DNA of 7,558 nucleotides, from positions 1 through 7,558 of the forward strand of contig JBBKVR010000149.1 in the NCBI GenBank assembly GCA_037968575.1, in the 5' to 3' direction. Below the pieces are notes generated by a model, which saw nothing but the letters and a program-made list of their open reading frames with translations, did no database searches and had not been told where the DNA came from. The translations under genes and the position numbers were made by a program. The stretch comes from UBA2137 sp037968575 (lineage in GTDB: Bacteria; Pseudomonadota; Alphaproteobacteria; Micavibrionales; Micavibrionaceae). Of this stretch, positions 1 to 6,374 are shown one piece after another; position 1 is the first letter of the stretch, and every line of letters begins with the position of its first letter.

Positions 1-683
1 TGTAAGTTTACTTGCAATTCGCCCCAGAAATCCGCAGAAGATTCGCTGGTAATTCCAAACGTTGATCCAGTATCCGCGCCCTCTCCGCTCACAACAGATA
101 TATTGGTAGAGACAGTGCTCGAAGAAGTCCTAACCACTGCCAAGTAATCAACTTTATAGTTCTTTGTGTACGGCGTATCTAATTCAATACGCAAAATATC
201 ATCTACAAAGCTATAGCGAAGCCCTGCAATATCAGCGATTCTGTCTATGACCAAATCAAAAGGGCGGTTTGTGGCTGAAAAAATAATTGAACCCGAAATG
301 CGCGGATCAAGTTCAAGATCATACCCAGCTTGGTCAGCTAACTCGAATAGCACATCGCGCAACGGTATTGTTTGATTAACAGATACAGAAACCAGAGGGA
401 CAGGCTTCAAATTCTCTGAAACGGGACTAACATAATTCTCAAGAGGCGGAATAGATTGGTCAAACTGGGCAAACTCTTCCAATTCAGCTTCGCGGGGAGC
501 CAAGGCGTCACGGTAATCTTGACGATTTAGATTGTTATCGCGATCAATCTTTAAATGGTTTTCTGTGAGTTCGCAGCCTGTAAGAATATAAGAAGCTGAC
601 ACAACACAGGCAACCAAAATTAGAAGGCGAATACTTTTTCTAAAGAATTTAAAAGACAACATTAGTAATGCAGAACCTTTCAT
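1..683 (-). CDS. Secretin lipoprotein of an MshL/PilN-like type IV pilus, N-terminal part (3' end beyond window)
   Basis: The visible 227 residues are the start of an outer-membrane secretin, the ring through which a pilus leaves the cell. A basic start (residues 11-19) and hydrophobic stretch lead to a lipobox ILTGC, with C37 as the likely lipidated residue; E38 at +2 suits outer-membrane sorting. After a linker, residues about 98-168 look like an STN/secretin short domain (VNQTIPLRDVLFELADQAG, then LDPRISGSI). Residues 175-195 (YKVDYLAVVRTSSST) followed by a Ser/Thr/Gly-rich stretch resemble MshL and type IVb pilus PilN secretins. The beta-barrel half is off the window. An in-frame stop lies 22-24 bp upstream of the ATG at 683; a second in-frame ATG at 662 would shorten the signal peptide by 7 residues, and neither has a good Shine-Dalgarno. 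It sits 85 bp after pilU. The secretin family is confident; MshL versus PilN is not settled. Confidence 0.85.
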   Translation of the reverse strand, partial: MKGSALLMLSFKFFRKSIRLLILVACVVSASYILTGCELTENHLKIDRDNNLNRQDYRDALAPREAELEEFAQFDQSIPPLENYVSPVSENLKPVPLVSVSVNQTIPLRDVLFELADQAGYDLELDPRISGSIIFSATNRPFDLVIDRIADIAGLRYSFVDDILRIELDTPYTKNYKVDYLAVVRTSSSTVSTNISVVSGEGADTGSTFGITSESSADFWGELQVNL

Positions 684-768
684 GGACGGCAGGAAGCCTA
701 AGAATCACTTTAACCATATTGCCTTGAGAAGAACATGAGTGCAAGAGATAGGATAAGAGAAAAATATT

Positions 769-1905
769 TTACTCAGATATAGATAAAATTGCTGTATCTA
801 TAGATTTCAAGGCATTTCCACCTTTGATATTTTGTTTCTGCATGCTTGCCTGCCTTAGTTTGATTTTAAGGTCCCCAGGAATATCTGCATATGACACAGC
901 GATTTCTTCTGTAATAATCCCTTCTAAGAAGAGGTTTAAAAGAGCTTCATCAAATGTTTGCATACCGTTTGCAGTATTTTTTTCCATAACCTTATGGATG
1001 TCTTTGATATTGCCCTCGTGAATGAGTGGTTTAATATACCCCTCGTTCAATAAAATCTCGCAAGCCAGTGCCAGCCCACCTTTTGTAGATGGGAGTAATC
1101 GTTGCGAAACAACACCTCTTAAATTTAAAGAGAGATTTAGGCGTATCTGATCGTGGGAATCATCAGGAAAGAAATTTAGTATTCTATCAATCGCTTGGTA
1201 GGCGTTATTTGTATGTAATGTCGCAAGACATAAGTGTCCTGTTTCAGCGGCGACTAACGCTTGCTCCATAACTTCCCGACTTCTAATTTCACCAATCAAA
1301 ATGACATCAGGGCGTTGACGAAGCGCATTCTTAAGGGCAATGGCATAGCTTTCCGTATCAACCCCTACTTCTCTTTGCGTAATAATAGATTTTCTATGAG
1401 CGTGAAAAAATTCAATAGGATCTTCAATTGTAACAATATGCCCCTCTGCTCGCGCATTTCTATAATCAATCATTGAGGCAAGAGTTGTCGACTTACCAGA
1501 ACCTGTCATACCTGTGACAAGAATAAGGCCTTGCTTGAGTGTTGATAGTTTTTCGAACACTTCAGGAAGTCTTAATTCTTTAAAATCAGGAATTTTTGTA
1601 ACAATGCGACGAATAACGATTGCAGTTTTTTGACGTTGCTGAAGAACGTTAATTCTAAATCGTCCCTTCTCGCCCATATCAATGGCTGTATTTAGTTCTT
1701 TTTGATTTTCAAACTCTCTTAATTGTCGAAGAGTAAGTAGAGAGGATAACATCTCATGTAAGTCTTTATCAGATAAAACCTTATCATCAGCAGGCTGCAA
1801 CTGATTATTAACCCGCAAAGACGGCCTTGCATCAACCGTCAAGTAAAGGTCGGATGCTTCATGCTGAGCCATCAACTCCAAATATTTCAAAATAGTTTTA
1901 ATCAA
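769..1905 (-). CDS. pilU: PilU-type twitching ATPase (PilT-dependent retraction ATPase)
   Basis: This is a cytoplasmic hexameric ATPase of the PilT/VirB11 superfamily that assists PilT in pilus retraction. The 378 residues comprise an N-terminal PAS-like domain (about 1-115) and a RecA-like domain. Visible motifs are Walker A GMTGSGKS (132-139), Asp box IEDPIEFFH (E161, D162), Walker B DVILIGEIR with catalytic E206, and His box GHLCLATLHTNNA (H224, H231). PilU is favoured over PilT by GHLCLATLH, the LRQRPDVILIGEIR block, LSLNLRGVVSQRLL, and GMQTFDEALLNLF near the C-terminus, together with the lack of the PilT AIRNLIRE motif. The start is TTG at 1905, overlapping the pilT stop as TTGA, which implies translational coupling. 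An ATG at 1872 is an alternative but would cut into the conserved first helix before the SDLYLT motif. Length is close to known PilU proteins. Confidence 0.93.
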   Translation of the reverse strand: MIKTILKYLELMAQHEASDLYLTVDARPSLRVNNQLQPADDKVLSDKDLHEMLSSLLTLRQLREFENQKELNTAIDMGEKGRFRINVLQQRQKTAIVIRRIVTKIPDFKELRLPEVFEKLSTLKQGLILVTGMTGSGKSTTLASMIDYRNARAEGHIVTIEDPIEFFHAHRKSIITQREVGVDTESYAIALKNALRQRPDVILIGEIRSREVMEQALVAAETGHLCLATLHTNNAYQAIDRILNFFPDDSHDQIRLNLSLNLRGVVSQRLLPSTKGGLALACEILLNEGYIKPLIHEGNIKDIHKVMEKNTANGMQTFDEALLNLFLEGIITEEIAVSYADIPGDLKIKLRQASMQKQNIKGGNALKSIDTAILSISE

Positions 1906-3050
1906 AAGCTTTGCGTACCCTCTTCATCCGATGAAGGATCATGTATAGGTTTGCTAACCTTATCAACCTTTTGACCACCAAGTGAGGCTGCAACTTCACC
2001 CTCTTTTTTCTCATCTCTTTCATCAGCTGCTTTTCTAAAGATTCTCATCGCCTCTTCTTCTGTAATAATACCTTGTTCCAGCAGATCTGCAGTAGCATCT
2101 TGCATCGTGATCATACCGTGTCGCGACCCCGTCTGCATCATTGAATAAAGTTGTGGCAACTGGTTTTCGCGTATTAAATTTCTGACTGCATCAGTTCCAA
2201 CTAGCACTTCAAAAACCCCCACACGGCCGCCTTCTTTCCGGCGCAACAATGTTTGTGCAACCACTCCCTGAAGTGAGCCAGCCAACATAGCGCGCACCAT
2301 ATCTTTATCTTCCCCAGGGAAGACATCAATAATCCGGTCAATCGTTTTGGTTGCAGAGTTTGAGTGCAGTGTTCCAAATACGAGGTGGCCTGTTTCAGCA
2401 GCGGTCAGAGCCAGAGAAATCGTTTCATGATCTCTCATCTCACCAACCAGAATAACATCAGGATCTTCACGTAAAGCGCTTTTTAAAGCTCTTTTAAAAG
2501 ATTTTGTGTCCATTCCAAGTTCACGGTGATTAACCAGACTTTTCTTAGACTCGTGAAAAAATTCAACGGGGTCCTCAATGGTTAAGATGTGCTTCTGATG
2601 ATGTTCATTGATGTGGTTCAAGAGAGCAGCAAGTGTTGTAGATTTACCAGAACCTGTAGCACCAGTGACCAGTACAATACCTTTTTCAAGATCAGCAAAT
2701 CGACGCATCACAAGAGGTAAATCCAAATCTTCCATGGTCGGGATTTCAGACGGAATTGTTCTAAAAACCGCAGTTGCACCTCTTCTTGTATTGAAAGCAT
2801 TCACACGAAAACGTGCTTTTTCTCCGAATGAAATAGCAAAATCTAACTCTAGCTCACTCTCATATTCAGATCTTTGCTCATCGGACATCACAGAATAGAG
2901 CATCTGTCGGATAGCATCCGATTCAAGAACATCTGTTTTTACCTTTTTCATGTTCCCATGAACACGAACAATAGGTGTACTTCCAGGACTTAAATGAAGA
3001 TCCGATGCATCATTCTGCATTACAAAAGCTAGAAGTTGGGTAATATCCAC
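1902..3050 (-). CDS. pilT: PilT type IV pilus retraction ATPase
   Basis: This cytoplasmic hexameric ATPase depolymerises the pilus and drives retraction. The 382 residues start with the PAS-like domain (SDLHLSPGSTPIVRVHG). They contain Walker A GATGSGKS (130-137), Asp box TIEDPVEFFH (E159, D160), Walker B DVILVGEMRD with catalytic E204, and His box GHLVFGTLHSNSA (H222, H229). The retraction motif AVRNLIRE (288-295; AIRNLIRE in classical PilT) and the MITMQDA segment identify PilT. The GTG start at 3050 is fixed by a full AAGGAG 8 nt upstream. The protein is about 40 residues longer than classical PilT because of a charged, probably disordered tail (about 341-382). It is followed immediately by pilU, and a candidate promoter precedes it, so the pair may be expressed separately from the genes upstream. 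Having pilT and pilU inside a locus with Msh-like parts is less usual, as in Vibrio they are unlinked to the msh genes. Confidence 0.95.
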   Translation of the reverse strand: MDITQLLAFVMQNDASDLHLSPGSTPIVRVHGNMKKVKTDVLESDAIRQMLYSVMSDEQRSEYESELELDFAISFGEKARFRVNAFNTRRGATAVFRTIPSEIPTMEDLDLPLVMRRFADLEKGIVLVTGATGSGKSTTLAALLNHINEHHQKHILTIEDPVEFFHESKKSLVNHRELGMDTKSFKRALKSALREDPDVILVGEMRDHETISLALTAAETGHLVFGTLHSNSATKTIDRIIDVFPGEDKDMVRAMLAGSLQGVVAQTLLRRKEGGRVGVFEVLVGTDAVRNLIRENQLPQLYSMMQTGSRHGMITMQDATADLLEQGIITEEEAMRIFRKAADERDEKKEGEVAASLGGQKVDKVSKPIHDPSSDEEGTQSF

Positions 3051-3058
3051 GAGTCTGT

Positions 3059-3064
3059 CTCCTT
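3059..3064 (-). promoter_or_regulatory. Strong ribosome-binding site of pilT
   Basis: Read on the minus strand this is AAGGAG, 8 nt before the GTG at 3050. It is the only near-perfect Shine-Dalgarno seen in the window and decides the non-ATG start of pilT. It suggests that pilT is translated more efficiently than its neighbours. Confidence 0.85.
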
Positions 3065-3077
3065 ATCTACTCATTTG

Positions 3078-3106
3078 ATAATGAACAAGAATTGTCCAGC
3101 TGTCCA
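3078..3106 (-). promoter_or_regulatory. Candidate sigma-70-type promoter for pilTU
   Basis: On the minus strand the gap upstream of pilT holds TGGACA (3106-3101, 5 of 6 to TTGACA), a 17-nt spacer and CATTAT (3083-3078, 4 of 6 to TATAAT). Initiation would fall near 3071, leaving a leader of about 20 nt that still contains the strong AAGGAG. A second TGGACA at 3098-3093 lies 8 bp downstream of the first, giving a short direct repeat. This is a prediction from consensus only; read-through from upstream remains possible. Confidence 0.35.
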
Positions 3107-3122
3107 TAGTATCTGCTTCTGG

Positions 3123-3932
3123 TTAATAAAAGCTTTGCACAAGTTGAAAAAATTCAATCGTTATCATACTCAAACTCACACATAAAAAAGCGCTTAAGGT
3201 AGAAGGCACAACAGGTAATTTTTCTGTTTTAAAAAGATTCGTTCCAAAAATTATGAGGGCAATAGCTGTCAAGAAACAAAGAATTGGTAAGACCTCCAAC
3301 CCAAGCCACATGCCGCAAGATATAAACAACGAAATTTCTATGAGTGAGAAAGGTTTTTTATGAAAGAGAGTGGATAACACGCTTATTAAAATCGCGACAG
3401 CTCCATAAGATACAACGACCGATAGTAACTCCTTTAAACCAGCAAAAATAGCTAAGCTTGTAAAGCTGTTGGAAAACCATCCCACAGCAGAGAAAAATAT
3501 AAAAAACAAAATCAATTTTTTTGAAGGTTTACAGCCACGTAAAGGATTAATAATTAAAACAATCGCAGTGGGCAACGTTGCAAGAAATATGAACGGTGTT
3601 AAATTAAATCCGTAAACAGCAAATAAGGCTAGAGAGCTAAGTGCACAAAATATTTCTATTGCTGGATAAAGATTACTTATAGTTGCCGTACAGTAACGAC
3701 ATTTTCCCTTCAATATTAGCCAAGAAAAAAAAGGGATTAAATCTTTCCATGAAAGCTGGTGTCCGCATGCTGTACATCGCGATCGCTCAATATCACCGTC
3801 ACTCATTATCATAGACAGATTGTTTGCATCTCTATGAAGTAAAGCTGTTGTAAAACTTCCTATGATGAGCCCTAAAAGCAATCCAACTGCTACATGAAAT
3901 GTGAAAAATAGAGGAGTAATGTTTTTCTCCAA
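3123..3932 (-). CDS. Prepilin peptidase-like (PilD/GspO family, A24) membrane protein lacking both catalytic aspartates
   Basis: This is a 269-residue polytopic inner-membrane protein. The N-terminal half matches the PilD methyltransferase region: GLIIGSF (21-27), R34, then CTAC (C53, C56) and GKCRYC (C78, C81) flanking DLIPFFSWL, followed by ISNLYPAIE. About six to eight further hydrophobic segments follow. PilD normally cleaves and N-methylates prepilins using two aspartates, one in a LID...LPD motif and one in GxGDxKL. Here the first site reads LIINPLRG, with N129 at the Asp position. The second reads SLIEISLFISCGMWLG, with E199 at the Asp position and the following Lys lost. Protease activity is therefore doubtful, while the methylation half looks intact. 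The start is unusual: TTG at 3932 with no Shine-Dalgarno, while GGAG sits 6 nt before an ATT at 3920. An in-frame stop just upstream excludes a longer form. Family membership is confident; activity is inferred. Confidence 0.85.
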   Translation of the reverse strand: MEKNITPLFFTFHVAVGLLLGLIIGSFTTALLHRDANNLSMIMSDGDIERSRCTACGHQLSWKDLIPFFSWLILKGKCRYCTATISNLYPAIEIFCALSSLALFAVYGFNLTPFIFLATLPTAIVLIINPLRGCKPSKKLILFFIFFSAVGWFSNSFTSLAIFAGLKELLSVVVSYGAVAILISVLSTLFHKKPFSLIEISLFISCGMWLGLEVLPILCFLTAIALIIFGTNLFKTEKLPVVPSTLSAFLCVSLSMITIEFFQLVQSFY

Positions 3933-3961
3933 TTCGGAAAGTTTTTAAGATGTAATAGATA

Positions 3962-5500
3962 TTATCTTAGCACAGACAAACGATCATAAACTGTTTCTCT
4001 TGAAATTGTTCTACCGCCGTAAATTGCATCAACCTCTAAAGCTTTCTCGTAAGCAGAAACAGCGGAGCTTCTATCTCCTGCTCTTTCAGAAATAATTGCA
4101 AGATTGTAAAAGTGCAGAGCATTCTCAGGCTCCATACTCGAAGCCATCCTTAAGAACGTTTGCGCATTTTTAAAATCCCCAGTGTTGCCGTAAGCAATAC
4201 CCAGTTGCGCGGCAACCGCAGGGTTATTTGGTTTTGACTGATGCAATATTTGTAATTTTTGCAAGGCGTTTTGTGGGTATTGTGCATTCATCAATCCCAA
4301 GTAATTTACCAAGGCTTCAGAGTTGCTGGGGTATATATCCAACGTTTCTTCATATGCCTTGAGAGCCTCTGCTGGACGTCCTGTTTTTTGTAATGCCACT
4401 GCACGCCCTATAAGAATTCTTGGATCACGCTTATTTTTCTTATAGAGATTTTCGTAAAAACCTAGTGCTGCTTCATAACGCCCTAAGTTCAACGCACGCT
4501 GAGCCATAATGAGTTCATTATTATGTGCGTCAGTTTTTACAACATTTTCAACGACTACAAATTGAGCCATCTGCTTACGACGAGGATCTGCAATGACCTC
4601 CCCTTGTCTTTTAAATGTTGAAAGAGAACTATAGGAGTCACCTGTATCAGCATCAAAAAATTCCGCTACTTCCGCAGGTGTATTTATGACTTCGACGATA
4701 AGCTCATCATCATTTTGGTTCTGAGGTACCGTTTTTTGTACCGCAGGCTCTTTTAAATCAACTTGCTCTGGGACAGAAGCATCAACCACCTCTACAACGT
4801 TATCGAAATTGAATTCTATATCGTCAATGACGGGTTGCGGTAATTTAAAAAGCTCTGCTGTAGATACATTTTCTATAAGTTGCCCTTCATCAAGAAGATT
4901 GGCCTCACCTTTATCATCTTGAGAAATGCCAAAGGTTTCTTCAACTACAAACGGTTCTTTTGTTTCAGACTCAATAGGTTCTTCTAAAAACAATGCGACA
5001 TCGTCACCTTCGTTTTGAATGTTTTGATCTTCTATTTGAGTTTGAGTAGAAACCGATTCTACTGGCTGCTTGTTTTCAGACGAAAAAAGCGTGTCAGAGG
5101 AGAGGAAGTAGAAGCCACCCCCTCCTAAAAGAAAAAGAAGAATAACAATGGCTATAGTGCCTGTATTGCTTTTGTTTTGCGGATCAAATCCATAAGAAGA
5201 TTCATCAAACAAACCATCATCATCTAATGAGGACAAATCATCGCCTTCTACTTCATCGGCATAGGCATAAATATCTTCGTCCTCAACATACGAAGGCTCT
5301 TCAATATCTTCGATATCCTCAACCATTTCTGCTTCATTATAAAGAGGTTCATTCATCTCTCGTTCCTGAAACTCTCCATCCACACCTGATGACACTATGG
5401 GGACTTCCGTTTCCACAGACTCCACTTCAATGACGTCTTCTTCCTTGACTTCAAATTCAGAAAGATTGGACTCTTGGTCTTTTTCGGGATCGTCTATCAC
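3962..5500 (-). CDS. MshN-like tetratricopeptide-repeat membrane protein with acidic cytoplasmic N-terminus
   Basis: This 512-residue protein is probably a bitopic inner-membrane protein. Residues 1-110 are extremely acidic, with about 42 Asp/Glu against 4 Lys/Arg. One membrane segment follows (about 114-133, TIAIVILLFLLGGGGFYFL), then a long acidic low-complexity linker (about 140-320). The C-terminal region (about 328-492) forms roughly five TPR-like units, clearest at NLGRYEAALGFYENLY, GRPAEALKAYEETLDIYP, GDFKNAQTFLRMASSMEP and GDRSSAVSAYEKALEVD. TPRs mediate protein-protein contacts. The topology and pilus setting resemble MshN of MSHA pili, whose TPRs face the periplasm, but pilotin/PilF-type roles cannot be excluded. 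The start is GTG at 5500, with a modest GGA 7 nt upstream. It lies 29 bp before the prepilin-peptidase-like gene and 111 bp after the ABC gene. TPR and TM assignments are confident; the MshN link is an inference. Confidence 0.8.
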   Translation of the reverse strand: MIDDPEKDQESNLSEFEVKEEDVIEVESVETEVPIVSSGVDGEFQEREMNEPLYNEAEMVEDIEDIEEPSYVEDEDIYAYADEVEGDDLSSLDDDGLFDESSYGFDPQNKSNTGTIAIVILLFLLGGGGFYFLSSDTLFSSENKQPVESVSTQTQIEDQNIQNEGDDVALFLEEPIESETKEPFVVEETFGISQDDKGEANLLDEGQLIENVSTAELFKLPQPVIDDIEFNFDNVVEVVDASVPEQVDLKEPAVQKTVPQNQNDDELIVEVINTPAEVAEFFDADTGDSYSSLSTFKRQGEVIADPRRKQMAQFVVVENVVKTDAHNNELIMAQRALNLGRYEAALGFYENLYKKNKRDPRILIGRAVALQKTGRPAEALKAYEETLDIYPSNSEALVNYLGLMNAQYPQNALQKLQILHQSKPNNPAVAAQLGIAYGNTGDFKNAQTFLRMASSMEPENALHFYNLAIISERAGDRSSAVSAYEKALEVDAIYGGRTISRETVYDRLSVLR

Positions 5501-5516
5501 TGTTTATTCCATGAAA

Positions 5517-5522
5517 ATTATA
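5517..5522 (-). promoter_or_regulatory. Possible -10 box (TATAAT) ahead of the TPR gene
   Basis: A perfect TATAAT on the minus strand lies in the 111-bp gap between the ABC gene and the TPR gene, 16 nt before the GTG at 5500. No convincing -35 hexamer is found at 16-18 nt spacing, and the resulting leader would be only about 10 nt, so the support is weak. The rest of the gap (5501-5611) shows no hairpin-plus-T terminator and no other recognisable element. Confidence 0.25.
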
Positions 5523-5611
5523 GAGATGTATTCGAAAGTATTACTTCACTGTTTATCTTAACGTATTTTTAGTGGGATGAAAAACATTCCTTAGCCAATA
5601 CCTCAAACCAC

Positions 5612-6361
5612 TCAAGCAATTTTCTTTAAAAAAGCACGCTCTAAAGTTTTTTGCTTTGTTTGTTTCTTTAATCCATCAGGTGTTCCGCTATATTGAATTT
5701 TCTTATCATGCAAGACTGACAACTCATCACATAACTCGTCCAAATCAGCCAAAATATGACTAGAAAGAAAGATAGTTTTTCCTCTTTCTCTACTCTCCGC
5801 AATAACATCTTTCACAAGAACGCGCGCCAAGGGGTCTAACCCACTCATAGGCTCATCTAATATCAACAACTTCGCTGGCATAATTAGCGTCGCAATAAGT
5901 CCTAATTTTTGACGCATACCTTTTGAATAAGATTGTGCTTTTTTAGGAAGGAAACTTGTGTCTAAAGACAATTTTTCTGCCAAATCATATATTTCTTTTC
6001 GTTCAGGCGTATATCCGTAAAGTTTTCCAGAAAATTTCACGAATTCAAGACCACTTAAAAACCACGGCGGATCAAATCGTTCAGGAAGGTAGGATAATTG
6101 TTTCTTGGCTGATAAATCACCTGCATGCTTGCCGAAGACTTGAATTGAGCCTGACAAGCTTTCTCGTAAGCCTAATGCTGCCTTAATTAAGGTTGTTTTA
6201 CCAACTCCGTTTAACCCTATAAGCCCGTGAATTGTTTCTGGTTTTAGAACAATGTCTACATTCTCAGCAACAGGCACACCGCCATATCCAACACTAACTT
6301 TTTCAAAGACTAAAGGTTTGATAGCCACTTGTTTTTCTACTTTTTTGTGTGGTTGTGCCAT
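5612..6361 (-). CDS. ABC transporter ATP-binding protein (CcmA/NatA-like, possibly PilH-like)
   Basis: This is a 249-residue nucleotide-binding subunit of an ABC transporter. In order it shows an A-loop aromatic (GYGG, Y26), Walker A GLNGVGKT (49-56), a Q-loop region YLPERFDPP with Glu94 where Gln is usual (common in this ABC-2-type subfamily), signature YSKGMRQKL (145-153), Walker B LLILDEP (165-171, D169, E170), D-loop SGLDP and switch His202 (SSH). The C-terminus LERAFLKK is typical of single-domain exporters' ATPases. It should pair with an ABC-2-type permease, but none is encoded in the window. The start is the ATG at 6361, 13 bp after the PilP/MshK-like gene, so it is likely in the same operon; the Shine-Dalgarno is weak. 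Myxococcus pil clusters include an ABC system (PilGHI, with PilH the ATPase), which makes a pilus role plausible, but the substrate cannot be inferred. Confidence 0.9.
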   Translation of the reverse strand: MAQPHKKVEKQVAIKPLVFEKVSVGYGGVPVAENVDIVLKPETIHGLIGLNGVGKTTLIKAALGLRESLSGSIQVFGKHAGDLSAKKQLSYLPERFDPPWFLSGLEFVKFSGKLYGYTPERKEIYDLAEKLSLDTSFLPKKAQSYSKGMRQKLGLIATLIMPAKLLILDEPMSGLDPLARVLVKDVIAESRERGKTIFLSSHILADLDELCDELSVLHDKKIQYSGTPDGLKKQTKQKTLERAFLKKIA

Positions 6362-6374
6362 AATCTTTGCAAAG

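Noticed and set aside
606..617. Alternative lipobox LVAC (C26) in the secretin signal peptide
   Set aside because: The hydrophobic stretch before it is too short, and hydrophobic residues continue to the better ILTGC site at C37.
688..698. GGC-N5-GCC inverted repeat just before the secretin start
   Set aside because: The stem is only 3 bp with no T-run, so it is not a credible terminator or operator.
649..717. A 22-codon minus-strand ORF (ATG at 717, with AAGG 4 nt upstream) spanning the secretin start, considered as a leader peptide
   Set aside because: It is short, overlaps the secretin in another frame, and has no attenuator-like structure or recognisable composition.
2608..2898. A 96-codon open frame on the plus strand
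   Set aside because: It lies wholly antisense to the conserved PilT core, including the Walker A region, and its translation shows no family motif or start signal.
5227..5433. A plus-strand open frame of 68 codons rich in His, Leu and Arg
   Set aside because: It is the mirror of the acidic low-complexity coding of the TPR protein, which suppresses stops on the opposite strand.
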